From assembly GCF_027579695.1 (NCBI RefSeq), contig NC_083570.1, positions 92,453,999-92,517,998 on the forward strand: 64,000 bases of DNA, read 5' to 3'. Shown piece after piece: positions 1 through 34,316 of this stretch. The position numbers were made by a program, and so were the translations under genes. The DNA comes from Neoarius graeffei. Taxonomy: Eukaryota; Chordata; Actinopteri; Siluriformes; Ariidae. The notes below the pieces were generated by a model. It made no database searches, was not told the origin of the DNA, and was given only the letters and a program-made list of their open reading frames with translations. How positions within the stretch are numbered: the first letter of the stretch is position 1; every line of letters begins with the position of its first letter.

Positions 1-314
1 GGTTCGAGCCCCGTGGCCGGCGAGGGTCTTTCTGTGTGGAGTTTGCATGTTCTCCCCGTGTCCGCGTGGGTTTCCTCCGGGTGCTCCGGTTTCCCCCACA
101 GTCCAAAGACATGCAGGTTAGGTTAACTGACCGTAGGTGTGAATGTGAGTGTGAATGGTTGTCTGTGTCTATGTATCAGCCCTGTGATGACCTGGCGACT
201 TGTCCAGGGTGTACCCCGCCTTTCGACCGTAGTCAGCTGGGATAGGCTCCAGCTTGCCTGCGACCCTGTAGAAGGATAAAGCGGCTAGAGATAATGAGAT
301 AAGATGAGATGAGA
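1..314 (+). mobile_element. tRNA-derived SINE with GAGAT tail, 5' cut by window edge
   Basis: It starts inside the tRNA-like head (GGTTCGAGCCC is the B box) and runs through the conserved body to the GATAATGAGAT-type tail. It is the same family as the copies at 413, 1507, 2807, 4181, 7089, 40412, 42907 and 45253. Apparent reading frames in it are artefacts of the repeat. Confidence 0.93.
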
Positions 315-412
315 GATGAATTAGGTAGTCAAAGCGCATTGCACGAAGTGAACACTGACCAATATCTCGATGAGATGGGGGAACAATAAACCTTGGATGC
401 TTCTGAAGATCG

Positions 413-755
413 TATTCATCTCATCTCATTATCTCTAGCCACTTTATCCTGTTCTACAGGGTCGCAGGCAAGCTGGAGCCTATCCCAGCTGACTACGGGT
501 GAAAGGCGGGGTACACCCTGGACAAGTCGCCAGGTCATCACAGGGCTGACACATAGACACAGACAACCATTCACACTCACATTCACACCTACGCTCAATT
601 TAGAGTCACCAGTTAACCTAACCTGCATGTCTTTGGACTGTGGGGGAAACCGGAGCACCCGGAGAAAACCCACGCGGACACCATGCAAACTCCTTGGGCT
701 CGAACCCAGGACCTTCTTGCTGGGAGGTGACAGTGCTAACCACTACACCACCCTC
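413..755 (-). mobile_element. tRNA-derived SINE (GAGAT-tail family), minus strand
   Basis: The reversed tail lies at 413-440 and the reversed tRNA-like head at 690-755. The head is slightly shortened compared with the full copies at 1507 and 40412. Confidence 0.92.
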
Positions 756-845
756 AGTGCAGAACTAAAAATCCTAAATATTCCCAGTATTCCCTATGAA
801 ATCCCAATAATCTTGCTGATTGGTGCCATTTGGAGTATGAGGACA

Positions 846-1005
846 GCTGTGTGCTGTAGCCTAATGGTTCGAGAAGCAGCTTTGGGGCCAAAAGGTCTCA
901 GGTTCGAGTCCCTGGAGCAGCAGGAATGGCTTGAGTAAGGCACCTAATCCCCAACTAGCATGTCGCTTTGGATAAGAGCGTCCGCTCAATGCTTGTAATG
1001 TAACC
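846..1005 (+). mobile_element. Second SINE family, tRNA-derived head
   Basis: It has a recognisable Pol III promoter: an A-box-like TAGCCTAATGG at 857-867 and the B box GGTTCGAGTCC at 901-911. The 3' part reads CGCTTTGGATAAGAGCGTC, a tail shared by several teleost SINEs. It is unrelated to the GAGAT-tail SINE beyond the tRNA-like head. I do not call it a functional tRNA because the body does not close into a cloverleaf. Confidence 0.72.
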
Positions 1006-1041
1006 AGCTGATAGTCGGCAGTATAATGACTAGTTTCTTAC

Positions 1042-1278
1042 GCGTTTCTGCTGGGAATCGATCCAGTACAGATTGGGCTGTTTATGGCGGAGGAGGCCGC
1101 TTTTAAACACCACGATCTCGTCTCCGTTTCGCCGCAGTCCCGGTCCGCAGATGATCTTTTCAGCTTTCACGCTGCTGTCCTCCTCTACAGATGACACATC
1201 GAACCGGAAGACATCTCCAGGTAACACGACCTCACCGATCTGAGCCTTAAAACAAGAGTGTATGACGTCCATGGTCAT
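1042..1278 (-). CDS. exosc3: EXOSC3 (Rrp40) first coding exon, partial gene
   Basis: EXOSC3 is a non-catalytic cap subunit of the RNA exosome (N-terminal, S1 and KH domains) that helps feed RNA into the 3'-5' exonuclease core in nucleus and cytoplasm. This exon encodes the N-terminal domain. The visible signature is GEVVLPGD, then CGPGLRRNGD, then SGLLRHKQP and WIDSQQKR, matching the order in vertebrate EXOSC3. It ends at 1042 in AAACGC followed by the donor GTAAGA. Two in-frame ATGs (1276-1278 and 1270-1272) could start it; I give the outer one. A further upstream ATG in the same frame (1318-1320) leads a poorly conserved stretch and is less likely. The next exon (starting near YVPVKGDHV in the family) is not in the window, so the gene continues to the left. 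Confidence 0.9.
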
Positions 1279-1400
1279 ATATAAGATTACTATATACACT
1301 ATACACACACTACAGTGCACACTTTCACTAGACCCACGTGAAAAGCGGGTAATGTAAAAACAACTGTCGGTTGACTTCCGGGTTTGGAAAAGCTTTTCAA
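1279..1400 (-). promoter_or_regulatory. exosc3: Probable EXOSC3 promoter / 5' UTR
   Basis: Just upstream of the EXOSC3 start, the plus strand shows ACTTCCGGG at 1374-1382 (an ETS-type CCGGAAGT site on the minus strand) and an E-box CACGTG at 1335-1340. This arrangement is common at TATA-less housekeeping promoters. The assignment is inferred from position and motifs. Confidence 0.45.
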
Positions 1401-1506
1401 AATAAAAGTCCCAGCCATGTGGAATTCAGGTTCATTCATTAATTCATTCATTCTGACAGTGGTTCTTAAAGGTTTTAGACTCAGGGACCTCGTTAAATGT
1501 ATATAT

Positions 1507-1883
1507 CCCATCTCATCTCATTATCTCTAGCCGCTTTATCCTGTTCTACAGGGTCACAGGCAAGCTGGAGCCTATCCCAGCTGACTACGGGCGAAAGGCG
1601 GGGTACACCCTGGACAAGTCGCCAGGTCATCACAGGGCTGACACATAGACACAGACAACCATTCACACTCACATTCACACCTACGGTCAATTTAGAGTCA
1701 CCAGTTAACCTAACCTGCATGTCTTTGGACTGTGGGGGAAACCGGAGCACCCGGAGGAAACCCACGCGGACACGGGGAGAACATGCAAACTCCACACAGA
1801 AAGGCCCTCGCCGGCCCCGGGGCTCGAACCCGGACCTTCTTGCTGTGAGGCGACAGCGCTAACCACTACACCACCGTGCCGCC
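1507..1883 (-). mobile_element. Full-length GAGAT-tail SINE with target duplication
   Basis: A complete copy from reversed tail to the reversed head (ending GTGCCGCC). It is flanked by the 13-bp repeat TAAATGTATATAT at 1494-1506 and 1884-1896, a clear target site duplication. The right duplication abuts the later Tc1-like insertion. Confidence 0.95.
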
Positions 1884-1895
1884 TAAATGTATATA

Positions 1896-2716
1896 TACTC
1901 AGCAAAAATAAAAACTTGACACTCATTATTTTTCAAATACCGTTTAGAAACTTTTCTTGAAAGAGTTCTTGTTGTGATTATGGTTAAATGCGTTGTCAAG
2001 GGCATTACGTCACACATTCATTCTACTGGTCGGGCCTACGTAGCACGTGCGAGAGCACTGCACGCTAAAATCACGTTTCCACGTGACACAAGTGACATGA
2101 CCTATTGATACACATGCAATTGATCTCACGGTAGCAGAGTAGAGTGTCATCTCAGAAAAACAAGGTTTTATGGTTAATTATTCGTTAATTTGCAATGCCA
2201 CGACTGTCAAACATTCAGCGTGAACGTGCCATTGGCATGCTGAATACGGGAACATCCGTCACTGACGTTGCGAGGGTTATGGGATGCAGTCGACAGACCA
2301 TCCATAATCTCCAGACACGTCTCCATCAAACTGGCACCACAGCCGACCGTAAGGAACCCTCCATAGAACTTGCAGGAGCTTGGTGCCATGTTGGTACAAA
2401 TATGGCGGCGCATTCCCCAAGCTGTGTTCAGACGCATCATCCAATCCATGAGGAGACGTTGTATCGCAGTTGTGAACGCCCATGGAGGACACACCTGATA
2501 TTGACATGATTTCATTAAGTTGTGACTCACAGTTTTTGATCATGGACGTTGTCGTCGCATTTCCGGTGGAACCGATTCCATGACAAACATGATCTGTATG
2601 CTATAGCATCTTTAATGACAAGATAATTGAATACAATCGTTATTTCAAACCTATTTTCCAAAATGTTCAAATTATTGACTTTGAAACGAGTGTAAAGTTT
2701 TTATTTTTGTTGAGTA
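1896..2716 (+). mobile_element. Internally deleted Tc1-like transposon
   Basis: The inverted termini CTCAGCAAAAATAAAAAC and GTTTTTATTTTTGTTGAG are each next to TA, as expected for Tc1/mariner. The interior keeps only the two ends of a transposase gene. It sits in the right-hand target duplication of the neighbouring SINE. Confidence 0.85.
2195..2509 (+). pseudogene. Tc1-like transposase remnant, internal deletion
   Basis: The start encodes a paired-type helix-turn-helix DNA-binding domain (MPRLSNIQRERAIGML, then VARVMGCSRQTIH). After about 55 residues the frame jumps to sequence from the extreme C-terminus: another frame near 2430-2495 reads SMRRRCIAVVNAHGGHT, the usual end of Tc1 transposases. 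The whole catalytic DDE core is missing, so the product would be inactive as a transposase. Confidence 0.8.
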
Positions 2717-2806
2717 TATTTAATAACTATATTTGAAAGAAAAAAATCACAGATAATCTTGACCCAGATTTATTTGACAATTTTTTAAAATAATGTGTTT
2801 ATTTTA

Positions 2807-3108
2807 GGGCGGTACGGTGGTTTAGTGGTTAGCGCTGTTGCCTCACAGCAAGAAGGTCCTGGGTTCGAGTCCAGCGGCCGGCGAGGGCCTTTCTGTGCGG
2901 AGGTTGCATGTTTTCCCCGTGTCTGCGTGGGTTTCCTCCGGGTGCTCCGGTTTCCCTGTAGGTGTGAATGGCTGTCTGTGTCTATGTGTCAGCCCTGTGA
3001 TGACCTGGCGACTTGTCCAGGGTGTACCCCGCCTTTCGCCCGTAGTCAGCTGGGATAGGCTCCAGCTTGCCTGCAACCCTGTAGAACAGGATAAAGCGGC
3101 TAGGGATA
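2807..3108 (+). mobile_element. GAGAT-tail SINE with internal deletion
   Basis: The head is complete (GGGCGGTACGGTGG), but the stretch between GTTTCCC and GTAGGTGTGAATG lacks the usual CACAGTCCAAAGACATGCAG block. The copy stops at AAGCGGCTAGGG without the repeated tail. Confidence 0.9.
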
Positions 3109-3111
3109 GGG

Positions 3112-3592
3112 AAAATTTGTGTCATTTGTGATAGGAAAGTCCCAGCAAAAGTGAAAGGTAAGATGTATAAGACAGTAGTGAGACCAGCTGTGATGTATGG
3201 ATTGGAGACCGTACCCTTAACGAAGAGACAGGAGGCAAAGTTGGAGGTGGCGGACTTGAGGATGTTAAGGTTTGCGATGGGAGGTTGGACAGAATAAGGA
3301 ACGAGCACGTCAGAGGGACAGCACATGTGGAGAGCTTGGGAATTAAGCTAAGAGAGATGAGACTGAGATGGTTTGGGCACATCCTGAGAAGAGATGCAGA
3401 GCATGTTGGAAGGAGAATGTTGAGGATGGAGCTGCCAGGCACACGAAAACGAGGAAGGCCAAAGAGAGGTGAGAGAGGACATGAAAGCGGCAGATGTGGT
3501 AGAGAAGGATGCAGAAGACAGGGAGCAATGGAGACGAAAGATCCGCTGTGGCGACCTCTAATCAGGAGCAGCCAGAAGAAGAAGATGATCAA
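3112..3592 (+). mobile_element. LINE 3' fragment (end of pol)
   Basis: Frames on the plus strand read KMYKTVVRPAVMYG and LRWFGHILRRDAEHVGRRML, followed by DPLWRPLIRSSQKKK. These are typical of the C-terminal region of non-LTR reverse transcriptases. There is at least one frame change near 3290, and the 5' part is missing. Confidence 0.75.
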
Positions 3593-3756
3593 AGATGTTA
3601 TTTTTACAATATGGCAAGACAGATGGGATAATTCCCAAACTGGTAGATTCTTCTACCGACTTGAACCAAATATTACAACACACACCACATATACTGACAA
3701 AAAACAGGAACAAACAAAGGATAATTACAAGACTTAGATTTGGAAAATGTCTACTT

Positions 3757-3985
3757 CATCAAGTCAAGTTTGTTTGTATAGCGCTTTTAACAATCGACAT
3801 TGTCCCAAAGCAGCTTTACAGAATGTGAATGACCCAAGACATGAGCCAATTTTATCCCTAGTCTATCCCCAATGAGCGAGCCCGTGGCGACGGTGGCAAG
3901 GAAAAACTCCCCCAGATGACATGAGGAAGAAACCTCGAGAGGAACCAGACTCAAAAGGGAACCAATTTTCACCTGGACAAGGTCT
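3757..3985 (+). repeat. Common teleost interspersed repeat fragment
   Basis: It begins TCAAGTCAAGTTTGTTTGTA and continues through AAGCAGCTTTACAGAATG to GGAACCAGACTCAAAAGGGA. I recognise this as a widespread fish repeat of unclear class. It interrupts the LINE pol fragment between the RLRFGKC and CTTCGVKEN segments. Confidence 0.6.
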
Positions 3986-4180
3986 ACGCAATTTCTTTTT
4001 TTTTTAAAATAACCTCCAATCAATGTACAACTTGTGGTGTAAAAGAAAATATCAAACACCTGCTTCTAGATTGTATAAAATATCCAAACTTTCATGAGAA
4101 ATTTATTCAAAAAAAAAAGAAAAATAAACAATTAGAAATTAATATTAAAAATTTACTTTTACATAAATAATTTTATGAAG

Positions 4181-4553
4181 GGGCAGCATGGTGATGTAGT
4201 GGTTAGCGCTGTCGCCTCACAGCAAGAAGGTCCGGGTTCGAGCCCCGTGGCCGGCGAGGGCCTTTCTGTGCGGAGTTTGCGTGTTCTCCCCGTGTCCGCG
4301 TGGGTTTCCTCCGGGTGCTCCGGTTTCCCCCACAGTCCAAAGACATGCAGGTTAGGTTAACTGGTGACTCTATATTGACCGTAGGTGTGAATGTGAGTGT
4401 GAATGGTTGTCTGTGTCTATGTGTCAGCCCTGTGATGACCTGGTGACTTGTCCAGGGTGTACCCCGCCTTTCGCCCGTAGTCAGCTGGGATAGGCTCCAG
4501 CTTGCCTGCGACCCTGTAGAACAGGATAAAGCGGCTAGAGATAATGAGATGAG
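4181..4553 (+). mobile_element. GAGAT-tail SINE inside a LINE tail
   Basis: A full body from GGGCAGCATGGTG to GATAATGAGATGAGG. No clear target duplication was found. Confidence 0.93.
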
Positions 4554-4859
4554 GTAAACACTTTATTCACAAATGTCGTTTTTTAAAAACTAAACCTTAT
4601 GTTACACACTGGAAGAATGACCTCAAGCTTTTTTGCCAAATCTTTAAAGTTAGTTGAAAATAAGGATGTTGGTTATTTTATATCCTTTTTGGATGACTTT
4701 GATTTACTCGATTAACATATGTAAAGATAGTTAAGTAGCCCCTTTCTTGTTCATATTTTTTACTTTATTGCTATGTGTGTGTTTTACTACTTTGATGTTT
4801 TTGGATCTGTATATATATGGTGCTCTATTTGTTTGTATTTTGAATGTTTTTTTGGGAAA

Positions 4860-5515
4860 AAAAAGTAGTTCCAATTCTTACAGGACGCCAAATGACGTCG
4901 AGTGGGCGTGTCCCTGAAAGAAGCTGCTCTTCTTCTTTTGAGTAATGGCAGATCACAATGTACTTGTATACCGCCACCTACTGCACAGGAGTGTGTGAAA
5001 TGATCATGTCAAATCCATTTGGGCAGGAAAAAAAAAAAACCCCTCCTAAATTCTTTCTATGAGCTTTGTATCATTAAGGTATGACATAAGGGCTTTAATT
5101 CTTTCTACTTGTATACCTTCTTCCTTAAGAATAGTATTAATGTCTCCATCTTCACCCTCTTGTTCTATCCATGTTTCTCTCTGGACATTGTACTTTCTAC
5201 AATGAAAAAGAACATGCTCCACATCTTCCTTGACCTTGCACTCTACACAGAGCTCATCAGTTTTCCCTAATACATGTAATGTGGCATTGAGACCAGTGTG
5301 TCCCAACCTTAATCTTGTGTACGTCACTTCTTCTCTTCTGCCAAGTCCTATATATGTAATTCTTTTACCCCCAACCTGACGCTGTACATTGCAGTATTGT
5401 CTACCCTTTGTTCCTGCCTCCCATTCTTCTTGCCATCTTTTCATGATCTCTGTTTTTATAATAGATTTAGTTTCCCCTCTTCCTTGAAAGAAGCTCAAGT
5501 ATAGAATAAACACAA
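4860..5515 (-). mobile_element. LINE pol C-terminal fragment, minus strand
   Basis: The reading frame 5046-5513 (155 codons, minus strand) includes TYTRLRLGHTGLNATLH and then CVECKVKEDVEHVLFHC, the zinc-knuckle-like C-terminal module of I/R1-type LINE pol proteins. No upstream RT domain is present, so it is a 5'-truncated copy. It ends in an open frame but is unlikely to be expressed as a protein. Confidence 0.7.
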
Positions 5516-6118
5516 AATAAAATCATCAGGTTTATTTTGAATGCACCGTTCAGAACACACATAGGAGCTGATGAATTTAGACGGGTCGGTATGTTGCCAG
5601 ATGTTGCCAGGAAAAACTTCTTTTCTGTACACTGCAACCAAAATTTGGAATGAACTACCTTCAGAAATAAAATCAGTAGAAAATTTTCCCCTGTTCAAGA
5701 AGAAGGTAAAACAGCACTTTTTCAACATTCCATTTGATGAGGAAGCAGCAGATTATGTGTATTTTTAGTTTCTATATTTTTAAGTTCATTCTTTCTTTCT
5801 TTATTATTATTATTATTATTGTTTTTTTTCTTGCTTTTTTTGTTTTTCTATTATTATTAACATTATTAATATTGTTTAGTATTATTTGTTATGGTATTAG
5901 TTTTTACATTTTTGCTATGCTTCCCCATGATATTCAGTTATACAGTATTGTCAAATTATTTTTATTTTGTTTATTTTTTAATTGTGTGTAGTTTATTTTT
6001 TGTCTGTGATAAGGGACCACAATGGAAACAAGTTTTTATGCTTTTTTGTGTCATCCCTGCCACATCTGTACTGTTTTTATTGTACGTTTATGGCCAAATA
6101 AACAAAAAAAAAAAAGTA
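5516..6118 (+). mobile_element. LINE 3' end (CR1/L2-like pol tail)
   Basis: The frame at 5571-5768 reads ATKIWNELPSEIKSVENF, then FKKKVKQHFF, a hallmark of the C-terminus of CR1/L2/Rex-type pol. The A-rich end AAATAAACAAAAAAAAAAAG near 6095-6118 closes it. Confidence 0.72.
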
Positions 6119-6299
6119 GACGGGCGCATTTTATTTACGTCATTTCCTGTTTGTATAGCCAGTCAGGTGAAATCTTGGAGCTCGCGGCATATATTTTATT
6201 TCTGTATATATATATATACACACATATTTATAAAATGTGGTGTTTGCACTGCAAAGCAGTTTACCGTGGTTGTATTTAAATTAAATTCGAAAGCAGAAA

Positions 6300-6578
6300 T
6301 ATTCACAAAAAACTTTGGTCGGAGCCGTGTTTTTAAATTTGTGTTCTAACCGGAAGTGAGTGAAATAGAGAAAAGTTTGAACGACAGGAAGTTGTCCAGC
6401 TATAAACTTCTAAGATTAGCTCACAGTCTCAACAAATAACCGTGACTGGTTTGCTAGCGAAATGAACAAGTTTTGTATCACTGTGTGAACATTAAACATG
6501 ATTAGTAACGTTAACTAGCTTGCTAGCTGCATCTACGGTCCTGCTTTCCTTCCTGAAGAAGGTGTAAAACATCCCAAA
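6300..6578 (+). promoter_or_regulatory. nudt22: Probable NUDT22 promoter and 5' UTR
   Basis: An ETS-type site, CCGGAAGTG, lies at 6350-6358. No TATA box is evident in the 200 bases before the ATG at 6579. I infer that transcription starts between about 6360 and 6450. EXOSC3 is transcribed away from this gene, so the two form a divergent pair now 5.3 kb apart. Confidence 0.4.
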
Positions 6579-31572
<24,994 letters not shown>

Positions 31573-31983
31573 ACACAACGATGGATGTGTTTTGGTTTGT
31601 AATGTTTGTAAAAGGTCTCCAAAGATACTGTAGATATCTCCGATTCACAACACGATGTAGAACTTTTGGAAGTTTCTCGTTTTCTGGCTCCTGTTTACAT
31701 TTTTCAGACTGAAAGCGATATGTTTATAGCGATGGTTATTCACCTCTCAGGACGAAGAGCGCTCGAAAATGACAAACCGTTCCTTTAGTTTTACAATTAT
31801 GAAAGTCCTGAGATCTGTATATTGTGTATAGATTTTTTTTAAATGCATATAATTTGTATTTTTAGAGCTTAATATTTCACATAAAATGTTTGAATCTATT
31901 TTAAAGATGTTACGTGACCAGTTTTAATGACAGTTTCACATGTGCTTTCATGGAAATCAATCAATAAACCGTATTTTGTTCAA
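31573..31983 (+). terminator. nudt22: NUDT22 3' UTR with poly(A) signal
   Basis: A non-coding tail follows the stop codon. AATAAA lies at 31963-31968. A Penelope-like element is inserted immediately after it (duplicated target 31970-31983), so native downstream sequence resumes only at 33875. Confidence 0.7.
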
Positions 31984-32068
31984 TAGATGTTATGTTCATT
32001 ATGTCGTCTTATTAAATCAAGTCATTAGTTTTCTTTTGTTTCAGACGTGTAAAAGTTTTTTCCTTTAC

Positions 32069-32110
32069 CTGACATGTTTCGACGGTGTAACTTCCGTCTT
32101 CATCAGAGGG
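32069..32110 (-). ncRNA. Hammerhead ribozyme motif, minus-strand copy
   Basis: On the minus strand: CTGATGA (32106-32100), stem II GACGG/CCGTC with loop AAGTTACA, then GAAAC and ATGTC. All conserved core bases are present. Stem III is only two base pairs, as in minimal hammerheads of Penelope-like elements, which are known to work best as dimers. Confidence 0.78.
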
Positions 32111-32313
32111 TCACACGGATGTTGGTGTGTGACCTGCCTTTGTAATCAGCTGATGTTACGGAGGTGTGGCCTCCCTGTCAATATTGACAACCCAAAAACA
32201 GGAAAGCAAAGCAGTAGGTGACTCTACCATATGTCAGAGGAGTTACAGAACGAATCCAAAGAGCCATGAAAAAACAACATACAAACACCCGTGAAACCAC
32301 ACATCAAACTATT

Positions 32314-32876
32314 GGGCCTTTTCCACTACCCTTTTTCAGCTCACTTCAGCCCAACACGGCTCGCGTTTCGACTACCTCAGAGCAGCACGACTGAGCTCAC
32401 TTCAGCCCTACTCAGCACCCAGAACTCGCACGGTTTTGGAGTAGGGCTGAAGTGAGCCCAACCGAGCCGAGTGAGGCTGGGGGCGTGAGCAGACACTCCC
32501 CTGTGCACTGATTGGTGAGGAGGAGTGTCCTCACACGCCCACACACGCCCCGCGAGCACGCTGGGATCTGTAAACACCGTAAACCCGGAAGAAGAAGAAT
32601 TACGACAAAGATGATGATGATGATCAGAAAACTAGCACCAAGACCAGCAACACTAACGCCTCCATGTTTGTTTACTATCTGGGTCGTGAGACTACCGCTT
32701 AAAAGGTCACTGATGTCACTGTTTGCGCCGCCTAACGACATCACGTGACGTCCACCCACTTTCGCTAACTCCACCCAATGTGTCCACCCACTTCCAGCCA
32801 GCACGGTTCAGCGCGGTTGTAGTCGAAATGCAACTCCAACAGCCCCACTCAGCCGCGCTGGTAGTGGAAAAGCCCC
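32314..32876. mobile_element. MITE inside the Penelope-like element
   Basis: The ends GGGCCTTTTCCACTACC and GGTAGTGGAAAAGCCC are inverted. The interior has repeated AGCTCACTTCAGCC. No clear target duplication. Confidence 0.78.
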
Positions 32877-32885
32877 ATACGACAG

Positions 32886-33250
32886 CTACAGTTGTGTTCA
32901 AAAACATGAGTAAAGCTCAAAATCCTTATAATAGTTATTTCCATGGATGTACGACATGTGCTGGCTTCATCCTTAAATTAGGGCCACCTGACTGACATCT
33001 GTTTTTTCACAGAATGAATGATCTCAGTAATTAAACTCCACACTGCTATTATTTTGAACACGTCCCTTTCACTTAACTATTCGATTACACAGACTCAGGA
33101 GCATGCATATCATGAATGTTGGGTCTGTTGGTTTTCTATGACTCTACTACACCTACTGGTAAATTATTTGCCATGTAGTAATATAATTTCCACCAAAAAC
33201 AGTGATTGATCTGGTTAGTCGTGTTGGACTGCTATTATTTTGAACACAAG
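32886..33250. mobile_element. Short Tc1/mariner-type MITE
   Basis: Left CAGTTGTGTTCAAAAAC and right CTGCTATTATTTTGAACAC form inverted ends typical of a widespread teleost element (GTTCAAAATAATAGCAG). No transposase. Confidence 0.6.
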
Positions 33251-33251
33251 T

Positions 33252-33663
33252 GTACTAGTTCTCCCTAAGGACAAAATCGACCAACACAATAAATGCAATG
33301 TCATATATGAATACCATGCCTGTCATGTAATAAAACCTACACTGGGGAGACAGGAAGGAGTTTTAGTACATGAAAAAAGGAACATAAAAAGGAATGTGAA
33401 AAAGAAACAGAACAGAGACAAACGAGCAAAAAAAGATAAAGCCATGCAAGAGAACCTCAAATCAGCAATAACAGACCACTGCAGAAGGGAAGATCATATA
33501 ATGGATTGGGACAATGCTCAAATCATACAAGAGAACAACAGATACCACCGTTGGATTAAGGAGTCAATAGAAATCAGAAAGCGTAGCCCAAGAACAATAA
33601 ACAGGGATGAGGGGGCATGCATGCTCTCCCACACCTGGAGCGCCGTCCTGAGGGAGCAACACT
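33252..33663 (+). pseudogene. GIY-YIG endonuclease fragment of Penelope-like pol
   Basis: The frame includes KCNVIYEYHACH, a degraded GIY-YIG start, then TLGRQEGVLVHEKR, and NLKSAITDHCRREDHIMDW, QENNRYHRWIKESIEIRKR and INRDEGACMLSH. The last motifs are typical of the C-terminal endonuclease of Penelope-like reverse transcriptases. No RT motif lies upstream, so the element is 5'-truncated. Confidence 0.78.
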
Positions 33664-33764
33664 GACAGCGGGAGGCGTGACCGACCTGTCAATATTGACA
33701 GGGAGGCCACACCTCCGTAACATCAGCTGATTACAAAGACACGTCACACACCAACATCCGTGTG

Positions 33765-33812
33765 ACCCTCTGATGAAGACGGAAATTACACCGTCGAAAC
33801 ATGTCAGGTAAA
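33765..33812 (+). ncRNA. Hammerhead ribozyme motif, plus-strand copy
   Basis: CTGATGA at 33770-33776, stem II GACGG (33778-33782) with CCGTC (33791-33795) around loop AAATTACA, GAAA at 33796-33799, then a two-pair stem III and the predicted cleavage triplet GTC ending at 33805. Stem I pairs CCT with AGG. Its only loop change from the minus copy is A for G. Confidence 0.8.
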
Positions 33813-34022
33813 GGAAAAAACTTTTACACGTCTGAAACAAAAGAAAACTAATGACCTGATCGTATTTTGTTCAAACGAGCCAAATATGCACAAATGTATT
33901 TACATATTCAGGATCATTTTATGTGTTCAGTGTTTCAACAATACAAAACAAGTTCAGCATTTTGATTCAAAAGGAAATGCATTTCAGAACACTGCAATAC
34001 AATCTGATACAGAAGTTGGGAC

Positions 34023-34028
34023 TTTATT
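34023..34028 (-). terminator. Poly(A) signal of the minus-strand gene
   Basis: TTTATT on the plus strand is AATAAA on the minus strand, about 215 bases after the stop codon at 34242-34244. It faces the NUDT22 signal. Confidence 0.55.
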
Positions 34029-34241
34029 TTTTTTTGGTACAAAATACATATAAAACAAATTATCATCATGATTGTTTTCCCCCCACTTTTGCTGGACTGT
34101 TCAGAACGACAGCATTAGACCCAGAATGCTTCTTTACTTCTCGGAGGAGTAAAAAGTCTAAAACAGTTGTTCAAAATAAAGTCCAATGCCATCTGAATGA
34201 GAAAAAAAACCTCTATGATTTAATTCAGTTGCTGTTATGAT

Positions 34242-34316
34242 TTACCAAAAAACTTGGCTGCCAAAATAATAGCTCTGGTTGCCATAATAGCTCTGATTTT
34301 GGCTTCCCAGGTTCCA
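34242..34316 (-). CDS. Unidentified gene, terminal exon
   Basis: The acceptor CTTTCTCTTGCAG precedes WNLGSQNQSYYGNQSYYF, ending SQVFW and TAA. Confidence 0.68.
   Translation of the reverse strand, partial: WNLGSQNQSYYGNQSYYFGSQVFW

Larger units (their letters stand above)
3593..4850 (+). mobile_element. Second LINE 3' fragment, split by two insertions
   Basis: Plus-strand frames near 3605-3740 read IWQDRWDNSQTGRFFYRL and RLRFGKC. A later frame (4020-4110) reads CTTCGVKENIKHLLLDC, the Cys/His cluster found near the end of many LINE pol proteins. The two parts are separated by a common teleost repeat (3757-3985), and the 3' tail is split by the SINE at 4181. It appears to end near 4850. Confidence 0.65.
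31984..33860 (+). mobile_element. Penelope-like element, truncated, with inverted ends
   Basis: CGTATTTTGTTCAA flanks it at 31970-31983 and 33861-33874 (14-bp duplication). About 150 bp at each end (32020-32188 and 33688-33856) are inverted copies holding a hammerhead ribozyme motif. Between them is a GIY-YIG endonuclease fragment. The reverse transcriptase part is missing. Two other small elements have inserted in it. Confidence 0.82.

Noticed and set aside
901-911. Functional tRNA gene
   Set aside because: A and B boxes are present but the sequence does not form a cloverleaf and continues into a SINE tail.
36-938. Open frames in the SINE copies (repeated near 1500, 2800, 7000, 40500, 43000 and 45300)
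   Set aside because: The frames follow the SINE consensus and carry no protein signature.
5734-6349. Hydrophobic frames resembling a membrane protein
   Set aside because: They arise from T-rich LINE tail sequence; no start context, and low complexity.
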